Positions 52,066 to 60,970 of a stretch of 64,000 nucleotides of DNA are shown here, one piece after another. The DNA comes from JAAYCI01 sp964370195. GTDB lineage: Bacteria > Bacillota > Clostridia > Oscillospirales > Ruminococcaceae. Below the pieces are notes generated by a model. The model made no database searches, had not been told where the DNA came from, and saw only the letters and a list, made by a program, of their open reading frames with translations. A program made the translations under genes and the position numbers. The stretch covers positions 1-64,000 of the forward strand of contig CAYJIH010000006.1 of the NCBI GenBank assembly GCA_964370195.1, given 5' to 3'. How positions within the stretch are numbered: position 1 is the first letter of the stretch; every line of letters starts with the position of its first letter.

Positions 52066-53013
52066 ATGAAAGGACGACTGGCCCCCACCCCCAGCGGCTA
52101 TATGCATTTAGGCAATGCGTTTGCGGCTTTGCTATGTTGGTTATCGGTTCGTAGCCAAGGCGGCACCTTGCTTTTGCGTGTTGAGGACTTAGACGCGCAG
52201 CGCTCGCGACCTGTTTATCAAAAAGCTCTTTTAGACGACTTGCTTTGGCTGGGCCTCACGTGGGATGAAGGCCCCATTTACCAAAGCAAGCGCAACTCTT
52301 TTTATAGCGAATGCCTTCAATTGCTGGAGAAAAAAACATTGTTGTATCCCTGTTTTTGCACACGCGCCCAGCTACACACACCCTTTGCCCCGCACGAAAG
52401 TGATGGCCATTTTCTATACAGCGGGCACTGCCGCACCTTAAGCAGTGCGCAAGCGAAAGCACAAGCACGGGCGGGCTCTATGCGTGTAAAAGTGCCCAAT
52501 AGTACCCTTACATTCGAAGATCAATGCCAAGGCGTATACTCACAAAATTTGCAAGTATCGTGTGGCGATTTTATTTTGCGCCGATCGGACGGCGTGTATG
52601 CCTACCAGCTGGCCGCCCCTGCCGACGATGGCGCACTGCATGTTACAGAAGTGGTGCGGGGGCAAGATTTGCTTTCTAGTACACCACGCCAAATTTGGCT
52701 TATCCAAGAACTTGGGTACACGCCACCACAGTATTGCCATATTCCTTTATTGTTAGCCCCCGATGGCCGGCGACTTGCCAAACGGGATGGTGACTTAGAA
52801 CTTATCACCATGCGAAACAATGGCTGGCGCGCTGAAGACATCATTGGTCTTTTGGCAGTTTGGGCGGGCCTATTACCCAAATGGCAAGCCATTCGAGCAC
52901 AAGATTTACTTTCTGAATTTAATTGGAATAAAATATCAAAAAATAACATTGTTTTACCAAACCAATTCGATTTGCCAGCTTTTAAATTGGCCATTCCCCC
53001 TATTTTAGATTGA
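52066..53013 (+). CDS. gluQ: glutamyl-Q tRNA(Asp) synthetase
   Basis: The 315-residue protein is a truncated GluRS-like enzyme that attaches glutamate to queuosine in tRNA(Asp) rather than aminoacylating a tRNA end. It has the class I HIGH-equivalent RLAPTPSGYMHLGNAF, RVEDLDAQRS, a zinc site (CFCTR ... SGHC) and the KMSKS-equivalent RRLAKRDGDLEL, but lacks the anticodon-binding domain, so it is much shorter than GluRS. The Shine-Dalgarno AAAGGACATGCT is weak but placed right. No queuosine genes lie nearby. Confidence 0.92.
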   Translation: MKGRLAPTPSGYMHLGNAFAALLCWLSVRSQGGTLLLRVEDLDAQRSRPVYQKALLDDLLWLGLTWDEGPIYQSKRNSFYSECLQLLEKKTLLYPCFCTRAQLHTPFAPHESDGHFLYSGHCRTLSSAQAKAQARAGSMRVKVPNSTLTFEDQCQGVYSQNLQVSCGDFILRRSDGVYAYQLAAPADDGALHVTEVVRGQDLLSSTPRQIWLIQELGYTPPQYCHIPLLLAPDGRRLAKRDGDLELITMRNNGWRAEDIIGLLAVWAGLLPKWQAIRAQDLLSEFNWNKISKNNIVLPNQFDLPAFKLAIPPILD

Positions 53014-53231
53014 TTTTATAACATTTTTATATCTCATTTTAAAAGCCACTATATTTCTATCCATCGTTGTTTTATCAGTACTCTTGTATAAATACCCTTT
53101 AATTCATTTTATATAGAAATATGGCTTTCTATTATTCTATAATTTACATCCTATTATTTTATATTTACTTACAAACATCCCCCCACTTTTATGATATAAT
53201 AGATGCAACTCTTCTGTTAGGAGGTTTTTCT

Positions 53232-54059
53232 TTGAAAACAGCAATTGTATGCGAAGGCGGTGCGATGCGTGGCGCTTACACGTCTGGTGCTTTGCAGGCT
53301 TTGATGCGACACAATGTGATAGCCGATATGCTTGTGGGTGTTTCGGCCGGCGCGGTGAATGGCATTTCGTATGTATCCAACCAACTTGACCGCGGCTATC
53401 GTTGCAATGTGTTCTACTCACAAGACAGCCGCTATTTAAGTTTTAATAACTACATAAAAACCGGCTCTGCTTTTGGCTTCAATTTTCTTTTTGAAGATAT
53501 TCCAAATATCCACGAGCCGTTCGATCACAATGCCTTCATCGCATCGCCTTGTGATTATTTTGCCGGCGCCTTTGATGTTAATACTGGCAAAACCCACTTT
53601 TTTACAAAAGCAGATATTGACAAGGGTTTTTATGCATTGCGAGCCTCTTGTGCCATTCCGGGCTTTTCGCCCATTGTATCTTTTCAAAATCGCGAATTAT
53701 TAGACGGCGGCATTGCGGCGCCCATTCCTTTTGAAAAGGCCCTTTCGGAAGGGTGCGACAAACTGCTTGTTATTTTAACACGCCCCCGAGATTACCAAAA
53801 GAAAATGGATAAGATGATTCCACTTTTTAAATCAAAATATAAACAATATCCGTTGTTGCTTTCCACTTTAAAAACACGCCACCTTCTGTACAACCAAAGT
53901 TTGCAAGAACTTGCACGCCTTGAGCGCCTTGGCAAAGCCGTTATTGTGGCCCCTAAAAAGACATTGCCTATTGGCCGCTTTGGCCGAGACCCCCTCTTGC
54001 TTACCGATGCCTTTATGCAAGGTTATTTAGACACAAAAAACATTTTACCCATTTGGTAG
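53232..54059 (+). CDS. patatin-like phospholipase (RssA/YjjU type)
   Basis: The 275-residue protein is a patatin-fold serine hydrolase. It has the oxyanion motif CEGGAMRGAYTSGAL, the nucleophile elbow GVSAGAVNG, and the catalytic Asp in LLDGGIAAPIP. The family hydrolyses lipids, usually in the cytoplasm, and the length fits the YjjU-like group. The start is TTG 53232 after GTTAGGAGGTTTTTC; the longer frame from 53121 lacks a ribosome binding site. It is monocistronic, with a terminator 90 bases on. Confidence 0.92.
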   Translation: MKTAIVCEGGAMRGAYTSGALQALMRHNVIADMLVGVSAGAVNGISYVSNQLDRGYRCNVFYSQDSRYLSFNNYIKTGSAFGFNFLFEDIPNIHEPFDHNAFIASPCDYFAGAFDVNTGKTHFFTKADIDKGFYALRASCAIPGFSPIVSFQNRELLDGGIAAPIPFEKALSEGCDKLLVILTRPRDYQKKMDKMIPLFKSKYKQYPLLLSTLKTRHLLYNQSLQELARLERLGKAVIVAPKKTLPIGRFGRDPLLLTDAFMQGYLDTKNILPIW

Positions 54060-54146
54060 CACTATTCCATTATTTTCCTATCATCTTTTAATATTTTCCT
54101 ATAGTTCTTTTTATGCTTATTTTTCTATATGAAAGTAAAAATATGA

Positions 54147-54182
54147 AAAAACAGCACTGCCAATAATAGGCAGTGCTGTTTT
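54147..54182 (+). terminator. terminator of the patatin-like gene
   Basis: aaaaacagcactgcc pairs with ggcagtgctgtttt around a seven-base loop. The remaining bases to 54377 hold only a weak 10-bp hairpin near 54290-54321. Confidence 0.85.
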
Positions 54183-54377
54183 AAATTGTTAAAAAAACCA
54201 TCTGCGAGGTAAACAACTGCCTAGAAAAAACGCATGTATATAATACTGTTTCACGGTATCATTTCGCACCCAGCGATGCATTTATACTTTATAGATAACC
54301 TTGATGGCACTATCTATAAAAAATTAGCGGCCCTTTAAGCTTATCAACACAAACAGGATGGCTACGGTTTTTTGGTT

Positions 54378-56027
54378 TTAAACAACACGTTGATATGAAT
54401 AAATTCCGTCCGATTCCGGCATTGTCATTGTAATTTCATTTGGCGATTGATAACCAAAATTGGCCACGGTTGTATCCCCATCATAGATGGAACGTGAACC
54501 AAACGTCCAATCATTGCCGGCCACATCCAATAATGGTGCACTGAAGGTGTCTTCTTCAAAGCTCATTTCACCACCACCATCGCTCGACACCCAATCTCCT
54601 TCTAGAAAAATCATGAAAAAACGGTCATTCATCACCACAGGTTCAATATTTGCCACCTCACTGTACGCCATCACGGCACTCAAGCCGGCCCGATTCTCGG
54701 CCGCATTATCAGAAGCCGCTAGCCAAATGTCGCACAGTTGTTTATAAATGGCTGCATCTTGATATGTGCTCAATACAGAGAACTGTGTGCTTGCCTGTGC
54801 AAATTGTTCATTTTCATAATTTGCTTGGGCAAGGCCATACGCTTCGGCGCCTGCGTCATGTGCCATTTGCATACTATTCAAATAATCTCCAAGCTCTGTA
54901 AATGCCATATATTTTTCCACCGGATCTTCCAGTGCGGCTGCTTGTTGATAAAGAGAAATTTTTTCGCTTTGTGCTGCACTATCGGAAAATGAACCAAGCG
55001 TATCAAACACAAGTTTTGCCTCTTCCAATTGCAACGCGTTCGCCAGCGACATTCCCTTATCATACTGAATTTGATTTACAAGCTGTGCGCTATCTGCATA
55101 GTTTTGTATATCCACAAACAAGGCCTGTGCTTCATCGTAATTTCCTTGTTCCCATAAAAGCTGCGCCTTTGCATACACATATGCATCGTCGCGTGTGATT
55201 CTTAACCAAGGGGCAAACGTCATGCTGTTTATCACTTCATCATATCGGCCGCTTTCTAAAGCACTCTCTGCTCGTTGGCCTTGCCATAACGTGTAAGCCA
55301 AAACAACACAAGCCACAATCCCCACTATAATGAATATCCGCCCGCGCCGCCGCCGGTTTGCACCCCACGCTTTTTTCTTTGATTCTTCTGTATTTTCTAT
55401 CTCATAATCGTGTTTAATTTCTTCAATATTTTCTATTTTTGCTATATTTTCTTCTATTTTTTCGTTTGTATTTTCATTTATATTATTTTCTATTTTTTCA
55501 AAATTATTATTTTCTTTTTCTTTTAATAAAATAGCGTTTTGTTGTTGTTTATTTTCTTTCTCAATCGCATCTTTTTTTGCTTTTTCCTCTATGTCCGCAT
55601 TCTCTAAAATCGTATTTAAATCACGTAATATATGCCGTAGGTCTGCATAACGGTCGCCCGGATATAATGCAAGGCAACGTGTTATCACCGGTGTAAGCAC
55701 CGTTGTGCTTAGCGCAAGGTCTTGCCCTTCAGACAGCCGTAAACGTACATCAACAGGTGGCTTACCATACAGCAGCGTATACATCAATGCACCAACAAAA
55801 TACACCGGTGCTCTTTCGCAATTTCCGGCCACATACTGCTCTGGCGCGGCAAAACCCGACACCGGAACAAAAGCCTCCTTTGGCAAAAGTTCTTTTAATT
55901 TTATTTCATTTTGTACAATTAAAACGTTATCGGGCCGAAGCACCGAACAAAGGTCTGTGCTACTTTCCATGGAAAGCAAAACTGTTAAAAAATCGCCTGT
56001 AATACTTGCAAGTTGTAGTGGATCCAT
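54378..56027 (-). CDS. pseudokinase fragment with membrane helix and extracellular repeats
   Basis: The 549-residue protein starts with what looks like only the C-lobe of a Ser/Thr kinase: LRPDNVLIV (residues 30-38, where HRDxKxxN should be, so the catalytic Asp is lost), AAPEQY (the APE motif), VYFVGALMYTLLYGKPP and PGDRY. The whole N-lobe, including the ATP-binding Lys, and DFG are missing. Residues 150-220 form an Asn/Glu/Lys-rich coiled coil. A basic stop-transfer (RRRRGR) and membrane helix at 231-248 lead to an extracellular part of TPR-like repeats and a C-terminal beta domain. It cannot phosphorylate and is probably a signalling scaffold. The ATG lies downstream of AGGAGGATATTCCCCAAT. 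Confidence 0.75.
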   Translation of the reverse strand: MDPLQLASITGDFLTVLLSMESSTDLCSVLRPDNVLIVQNEIKLKELLPKEAFVPVSGFAAPEQYVAGNCERAPVYFVGALMYTLLYGKPPVDVRLRLSEGQDLALSTTVLTPVITRCLALYPGDRYADLRHILRDLNTILENADIEEKAKKDAIEKENKQQQNAILLKEKENNNFEKIENNINENTNEKIEENIAKIENIEEIKHDYEIENTEESKKKAWGANRRRRGRIFIIVGIVACVVLAYTLWQGQRAESALESGRYDEVINSMTFAPWLRITRDDAYVYAKAQLLWEQGNYDEAQALFVDIQNYADSAQLVNQIQYDKGMSLANALQLEEAKLVFDTLGSFSDSAAQSEKISLYQQAAALEDPVEKYMAFTELGDYLNSMQMAHDAGAEAYGLAQANYENEQFAQASTQFSVLSTYQDAAIYKQLCDIWLAASDNAAENRAGLSAVMAYSEVANIEPVVMNDRFFMIFLEGDWVSSDGGGEMSFEEDTFSAPLLDVAGNDWTFGSRSIYDGDTTVANFGYQSPNEITMTMPESDGIYSYQRVV

Positions 56028-56189
56028 ATTGGGGAATATCCTCCTATTTTAACCGCATTATATTTTCGTTATATTATGCACAATTGTTTTTCATTGCACA
56101 ATCAAATTTTTTTATGTATAATTAATTTTGTAGCGTTTGGCTTGCTCTTAATATTAAAAAATAATTTTCATCTTTTTATTTATTGTCTT

Positions 56190-56564
56190 TTATTCCGCTT
56201 TTGCCAATGCAGAATCAGGCCTTAATGGCCCGTCTTGGCTCATAGACAATTTGTGCTGTTTATACTCTTGGCCCCAAAGCGCCATGGCATCTAAAACCGG
56301 CCTTAAACTATATCCGGTTTCCGTTAGTGTATATTCCACTTTAGGCGGCACCTCGGCGTACACTTTTCGATATAAAAGGCCTTTTTCTTCCATGTCACGC
56401 AGCTGGCTTGTTAACACCTTTTGAGAAACACGCCCTATTGCTTTTTTAAGCTCCCCAAACCGCTTTGTTCCATCCATTAAATCCCTTAATATCATCACTT
56501 TCCATTTATCTCCTATTAAAGAAAGTGTAATTTCTACCGGGCAATTTGATGCTTGCCAGCTCAT
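56190..56564 (-). CDS. HxlR-family transcriptional regulator
   Basis: The 124-residue protein is a winged helix-turn-helix regulator of the HxlR/DUF24 type. It shows CPVEITLSLIGDKWKVMIL, RFGELKKAIGRVSQKVLTSQL and KVEYTLTETGYSLRPVLDAM. Cys8 lies where redox- or aldehyde-sensing members of the family have their reactive cysteine. It is divergently arranged to the ABC/ATP-grasp operon across a 132-base gap that contains a direct repeat beside the promoter, so it probably controls that operon. Confidence 0.93.
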   Translation of the reverse strand: MSWQASNCPVEITLSLIGDKWKVMILRDLMDGTKRFGELKKAIGRVSQKVLTSQLRDMEEKGLLYRKVYAEVPPKVEYTLTETGYSLRPVLDAMALWGQEYKQHKLSMSQDGPLRPDSALAKAE

Positions 56565-56593
56565 TCAATACATCCTTTCGTGTTTGGTTTCAT

Positions 56594-56652
56594 TTTGTAA
56601 CTAAGAAACGAATTTGTACCTACTTTACAGTTTGTCGGTATGGATATAAAAT
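56594..56652 (+). promoter_or_regulatory. promoter and candidate HxlR operator of the ABC/ATP-grasp operon
   Basis: TTTACA (56624-56629) and TAAAAT (56647-56652) are 17 bases apart. Just upstream, TTTGTAACTA (56594-56603) and TTTGTACCTA (56613-56622) form a direct repeat with 19-base period, about two helical turns. This is a likely operator; binding is inferred. Confidence 0.5.
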
Positions 56653-56696
56653 AGCACTGTCAAGAAAAAATGTCAAACAAATTTAATAAGGAGTGA

Positions 56697-57563
56697 ATGA
56701 ACGTGAAAAAATTTCTATCTTTTGTAACAATTTCTACACTGATGGCAAGTATATTTTCGCTGGCAGCCTGTGGCAATACTTCCACGGAAGCAACAAATAG
56801 CGGTGCCTCTGTTGTGGCAGAGAGCTCTGCCGCCGAAACGGAACCTCTTGTGGTGGCCATGGAGCTTGCTTATCCTCCTTTTGAAACAAAAGATGCCGAG
56901 GGAAACCCCAGTGGCATTAGTGTTGCGTTGGCCATGGCTTTGGGAGAGTATCTTGGCCGTGAAGTTGTCATTGAAGATACCGCTTGGGATGGCCTCATTC
57001 CCTCTTTGCAAACAGGCCGGGCCGATTTAATTATTTCCTCTATGACGATTACGCAAGAGCGTGAAGAAGAGGTGAATTTTTCAAACCCGTATGCCAATGC
57101 CCTTTTGGCTGTTTTAACAAACGTCAACTCCAACATTACCGATATCGAAGACCTAAACCAAGAAGGCCGCCGTGTGGCTGTAAAAACAGGCTCCACCGGG
57201 TTTATCTATGCGCAAGAACACCTTCCCAATGCCGAAATTATCGCCCTTGCCGATGAAAGCGCCTGTGTTATGGAAGTGGCACAAGGCCGAGCCGACGGTT
57301 TTATTTACGACCAACTTACCATTTACCGCAACAACCAAGAAAACCCCGAAACCACCGAAGCAATATTTTTACCCTTCCAAGAGCCAGAAGCTTGGGGCAT
57401 TGCTGTAGCTGAAGAAGAGGAAGCTTTGCTGGAAGATGTAAACGCCTTTTTGGCAGAGTTTACGGCAGACGGTGGTTTTGACCGTTTAACCGAGGAATAC
57501 CTAAGCGAAGAGAAACAAAGCTTTGACGAACTTGGGTTCCAATGGTTTTTTTCTGAAATATGA
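56697..57563 (+). CDS. polar amino-acid ABC transporter substrate-binding lipoprotein
   Basis: The 288-residue protein is a family 3 solute-binding protein. A lipoprotein signal ends at LAAC (Cys25), followed by a short linker. The binding domain begins PLVVAMELAYPPFETKDAEG and continues with VAIDTAWDGLIPSLQTGRAD-type (IEDTAWDGLIPSLQTGRADL), SMTITQEREEEVNFSNPY and VAVKTGSTGFIYAQE. These bind amino acids or derivatives at the outer face of the membrane. The stop overlaps the permease start (ATGA). The start is ATG 56697 after AATAAGGAGTGA; GTG 56703 is a possible alternative. Confidence 0.93.
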   Translation: MNVKKFLSFVTISTLMASIFSLAACGNTSTEATNSGASVVAESSAAETEPLVVAMELAYPPFETKDAEGNPSGISVALAMALGEYLGREVVIEDTAWDGLIPSLQTGRADLIISSMTITQEREEEVNFSNPYANALLAVLTNVNSNITDIEDLNQEGRRVAVKTGSTGFIYAQEHLPNAEIIALADESACVMEVAQGRADGFIYDQLTIYRNNQENPETTEAIFLPFQEPEAWGIAVAEEEEALLEDVNAFLAEFTADGGFDRLTEEYLSEEKQSFDELGFQWFFSEI

Positions 57564-58342
57564 GTATATTTACCTCTAAAAACGCCGAGCAAACACCGCC
57601 TTGGAAAGCCTGTTTCAATATTCTGCTGCTAACAGTGCTCTTGCTTTTATTTTTCTGGGCGGTTCTTGCTTCCATACAGGTACAATTTGATTTTTCATTT
57701 TTGCCTGAGTTTCGCATTCGCCTTATAGATGGGTTTGTCACCACAGTGCTCATCAGCCTTTCCAGCCTGGTGTTAAGCTTACTAATTGGGCTATGCGCTG
57801 CTGTAATGCAAAGCAGCCGCATTTTATTGTTGCGCTATTTTGCAAAATTATATGTTGTGTTTATTCGTGGCACACCTCTTATAATGCAAATTTATTTGTT
57901 TTTTTATATTGTGGGCACGGCCCTTGGTGTAGAAAGCCGCTTCCTCAGCGGCGTCATCATCCTTTCTGTTTTTGAAGGCGCCTATATCAGCGAAATACTG
58001 CGTGGCAGCTTTCTTTCTCTAGACACCACACAGCTAGAAGCCGCAAAAGCCGTGGGCCTTACACGGGGGCAAAGTTTTCGCTACGTGCTGTTTCCACAAC
58101 TTTTGGCACGCACCCTGCCTGCATTAACGGGGCAATTTGCCTCTATCATTAAAGATTCTTCCCTTTTATCCATGATTGCCGTCATTGAGCTTACACAAAC
58201 AATACGGGAAATTTCTGCCACAAATTTAAAGCTGTTTGAATGTTATTTTGTGCTAGGGCTTTTATATTTGGCACTTACGTTGCCAATTTCGCTGCTTAGC
58301 AAATGGATTGAAAGGAAATTCTCTTATGAAAATAGAGCTTAA
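57560..58342 (+). CDS. polar amino-acid ABC transporter permease
   Basis: The 260-residue integral membrane protein has an N-terminal helix followed by four to five more. The HisM/GlnP-type permease signature is present: LIDGFVTTVLISLSSLVLSL, RGTPLIMQIYLFFY, and the EAA loop QLEAAKAVGLTRGQSFRYVL that docks to the ATPase. It works with the adjacent binding protein and ATPase. The gene overlaps the binding protein by four bases and the ATPase by 17 bases, showing tight translational coupling. Confidence 0.94.
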   Translation: MSIFTSKNAEQTPPWKACFNILLLTVLLLLFFWAVLASIQVQFDFSFLPEFRIRLIDGFVTTVLISLSSLVLSLLIGLCAAVMQSSRILLLRYFAKLYVVFIRGTPLIMQIYLFFYIVGTALGVESRFLSGVIILSVFEGAYISEILRGSFLSLDTTQLEAAKAVGLTRGQSFRYVLFPQLLARTLPALTGQFASIIKDSSLLSMIAVIELTQTIREISATNLKLFECYFVLGLLYLALTLPISLLSKWIERKFSYENRA

Positions 58343-59048
58343 TGGCCTTTCAAAACAATTTGATGAAAACACCGTGTTAAAACAAATAAGCCTGCAAGAC
58401 GAAGTGAACACACTCGCGTTAATCGGTCGCTCCGGCTGCGGAAAGTCTACATTGCTTCGTATTTTAGGCGGTCTTATTCCCACAAGCAGTGGCACAGCCT
58501 TTTTAAACGACCACCTCGTGGAAGACACCACAAACTACCGAAAGAAAATCGGCTTTGTGTTCCAGCAAAGTGGCCTATTTTCTCACCTTTCTGCTTTAGA
58601 TAACATCACGTTGCCACTGGAAAAAGTGCACGGCATGGAAAAAGAAAAAGCAAGCGCACGCGCACATGAATTGCTTTCTCGCTTCGGCCTTGATCAAGAA
58701 TCACACAAAATGCCCGCACAACTGTCTGGTGGGCAAAAGCAACGCATTGCCATTGCGCGGGCGCTTGCCCCAAAACCACAAATTTTGTTGCTAGACGAAC
58801 CCACGTCAGCACTGGACCCCGAGTATACAGCAGAAGTTTTAAGTGTTATTCACGAATTAAAGCAAGAGTCGCTCTCTTTCATCATTGCAACACATGAAAT
58901 GGGATTTGCCTTACATTGTTGCGAGAAAGTGGCCTTTTTACACGAAGGCACTGTTGCCGAATACGGCGAAGGGAACGAGGTGTTTTTAAACCCACAAAAC
59001 AAAGCCTTGCAAACATTTCTTTCAAATATTTTACAGTGGAAGGTGTAA
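58326..59048 (+). CDS. amino-acid ABC transporter ATP-binding protein
   Basis: The 240-residue ATPase has Walker A GRSGCGKST, the Q-loop FVFQQSGLF, the ABC signature LSGGQKQRIAIARAL, Walker B LLLDEPTSALDPE and the H-loop ATHEMGFAL, typical of the GlnQ/HisP group. It powers uptake with the two preceding gene products. The ATG at 58326 follows AAAGGAAATTCTCTT and lies inside the permease 3' end. The next gene begins two bases after its stop. Confidence 0.95.
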   Translation: MKIELNGLSKQFDENTVLKQISLQDEVNTLALIGRSGCGKSTLLRILGGLIPTSSGTAFLNDHLVEDTTNYRKKIGFVFQQSGLFSHLSALDNITLPLEKVHGMEKEKASARAHELLSRFGLDQESHKMPAQLSGGQKQRIAIARALAPKPQILLLDEPTSALDPEYTAEVLSVIHELKQESLSFIIATHEMGFALHCCEKVAFLHEGTVAEYGEGNEVFLNPQNKALQTFLSNILQWKV

Positions 59049-59050
59049 CC

Positions 59051-59920
59051 ATGCCCATTGGTATTTTTTATGAAACGGACGAATGGTCGAACCGTTATTT
59101 TTGCGAACAAATCAACAAGGCCGGTGTGCCTGCAACACTCATCAACCTACAAGCTCGTGTTGAAGAAGAAACCTTGCTTGCCTGTGATTTAATTGTAAGC
59201 CGCCTGTTTGCCAGTGCTGTATTTCGGGATGGAGCAAAAGGCCTGGCCAGTGCACCGGATTTATTTCCCCTTTTAGAAAAACATCATATCCCACTCATCA
59301 ACCCGGCCCCTGCTTATTTTTATGATATAAGCAAAGCTTTAACCACCAAAACTTTAGCTGAACATGGCATTGCTGTGCCAAAAGTTTATGGAACCTTTTC
59401 CCGCATAGAACTTCTTAACAGCCCACCACTTTCCTTCCCGTGTATCATCAAACCAGACTGTGGCGGACGCACCACCAACACCTATCTAGTTCACAGCTAT
59501 GAAGACCTTTTAGAAGAAATGAAAGCGGCGCCTGATTTACTTTATATTGCACAAGAGTACATTTGCCCCGAATTTGGACATCTCACACGCGTTGAACTAA
59601 TCGGCGGGGAATGCCGCTTGATGGTAAAACGTAGCATTGCCCAAAACGGGCTTTCCGCCTATCACCTTAATTGCACGTATGCGCGTTATGACGATTGCCC
59701 GGAAAACATACAGAAAACAGCCTCGCGTGCATTGTCTTTATTGCAAATGGAAACAGGTAGCATGGATATCATCGAAAATAGCAGTGGCTTTTATATCATC
59801 GATGTTAATGCCGTATCCAATGTTTCAGAGGACAACACGGCTATCTTCCAGTTTGATTTGATGAAAGAAATGGCACAATATATTGTAAAGCGATACCATG
59901 AAATAAAGGGCGGTTTATGA
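59051..59920 (+). CDS. ATP-grasp ligase (RimK-like)
   Basis: The 289-residue protein is an ATP-grasp enzyme. Residues 1-95 resemble the N-terminal substrate-binding domain (GIFYETDEWSNRYFCEQINKAG, then INPAPAYFYDISKALTTK). The ATP-binding part shows FPCIIKPDCGGRTT, AQEYICPEFGHLTRVELIGG and the metal-binding end FYIIDVNAVSNVSEDN. Such enzymes join a carboxylate to an amine via an acyl phosphate, as RimK does with glutamate. It lies two bases after an amino-acid ABC ATPase and overlaps a flavin/ferredoxin gene, so it probably modifies the imported amino acid. The product is unknown. Confidence 0.85.
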   Translation: MPIGIFYETDEWSNRYFCEQINKAGVPATLINLQARVEEETLLACDLIVSRLFASAVFRDGAKGLASAPDLFPLLEKHHIPLINPAPAYFYDISKALTTKTLAEHGIAVPKVYGTFSRIELLNSPPLSFPCIIKPDCGGRTTNTYLVHSYEDLLEEMKAAPDLLYIAQEYICPEFGHLTRVELIGGECRLMVKRSIAQNGLSAYHLNCTYARYDDCPENIQKTASRALSLLQMETGSMDIIENSSGFYIIDVNAVSNVSEDNTAIFQFDLMKEMAQYIVKRYHEIKGGL

Positions 59921-60588
59921 TGACGATCTTAGAGATTTACGATAAACTAAATGCCATTGGTTGCTTATCTTTTTCTACTATAAATGGCCAAACCATCGAA
60001 TCTCGCATTGCCCATTTTTATGCGGCGGATGAAGACGGCCTTCATTTCCGCACCATGCACTGCAAGCCATTTTATAATCAGCTTATAGAAACAAGCCATG
60101 TATCCGTTTGTGGCATGTATCCCCAAACACAGGTGGCACACGATAAAAATCACCTTCCCTACTTCAAGCCAGGTTATACCATGCGTGTAAGTGGCGATGT
60201 GCGCGAAATGAGCCTTGCAGAACTTGAGAAAAAAGCAAAAAATAACCCGCATTTTAATGTGGCAATTTATGATTTAAATAAATATCCCACCACCTGCTTT
60301 TTTGTACTTTATAAAGGTAGCGGAGAATATTACGACTATGACTATGGCATGCGAAGCCGCGAGCATAAAATTTTGCGCAAGCCATTTGCGTTCGGTGGAG
60401 CACCACTGCAGCCAGCCGGGTTTCGCATTCTTCCACACTGCATTGCATGTGGCGCCTGCCTTAAGGGTTGTTCGTTTAAAGCAATTGAAAAAGGAACGCC
60501 TTATCATATATTACAAGAACGTTGTGACGAATGTGGCACTTGCCTTACCGTATGTCCAAGTGGTGCCATTGTAAAGCGTGGCGAATAA
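59917..60588 (+). CDS. FMN-binding PNPOx-like protein fused to 2[4Fe-4S] ferredoxin domain
   Basis: The 223-residue protein has an N-terminal split-barrel flavin-binding domain of the pyridoxamine-phosphate-oxidase-like kind (about residues 1-150: GCLSFSTING, FRTMHCKPFYNQL, HVSVCGMYP, FVLYKGSGEYYDYDYG). A C-terminal ferredoxin domain follows, with HCIACGACLKGCSFKAIE and RCDECGTCLTVCPSGAI. This pairs a flavin with two clusters and would carry out a low-potential reduction. It overlaps the ATP-grasp gene by four bases. The reaction is unknown; reduction of the ligase product or of its precursor is the natural guess. Confidence 0.85.
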   Translation: MMTILEIYDKLNAIGCLSFSTINGQTIESRIAHFYAADEDGLHFRTMHCKPFYNQLIETSHVSVCGMYPQTQVAHDKNHLPYFKPGYTMRVSGDVREMSLAELEKKAKNNPHFNVAIYDLNKYPTTCFFVLYKGSGEYYDYDYGMRSREHKILRKPFAFGGAPLQPAGFRILPHCIACGACLKGCSFKAIEKGTPYHILQERCDECGTCLTVCPSGAIVKRGE

Positions 60589-60903
60589 TTTGTTTTTATT
60601 TTTTATTTATTTTAATTTTATTTTCTTTTTGTTATATTTAAAATAAAATATACTTACTATCGAACAATATTGCTTTTCAATGTTTACAATATAATCGGGT
60701 AAAATAATACATATATTCAATTTAACAGCCTATCAATCCATCGATTGCCTTCATAAGCATTTTCATCACCATAGAACATCATCAAAAAACAACGCACTTT
60801 TGATGATGTTCTATTTCTATTTATATATAAAATTCTATATATTTATTTAAAAATGATATATATTTTTTTTTAATAAAACGCCATTTTACACGCATTGAAA
60901 AAG
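60589..60903. other. AT-rich intergenic region with operon terminator
   Basis: A perfect 17-bp stem (60771-60787 with 60798-60814, ten-base loop, followed by a T-rich run) probably ends the ABC/ATP-grasp operon. The rest is very AT-rich without recognisable genes. Confidence 0.6.
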
Positions 60904-60931
60904 TTGACACTTTGCAGATTTATGCTATAAT
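60904..60931 (+). promoter_or_regulatory. consensus sigma-A promoter of the MutS2-like gene
   Basis: TTGACA (60904-60909) and TATAAT (60926-60931) both match consensus exactly, with 16 bases between. The start of transcription is expected near 60938, giving a leader of about 295 bases. Confidence 0.8.
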
Positions 60932-60970
60932 ATATTTGTATTTTATTAAATGATGGATTGAGGTGTTTTT

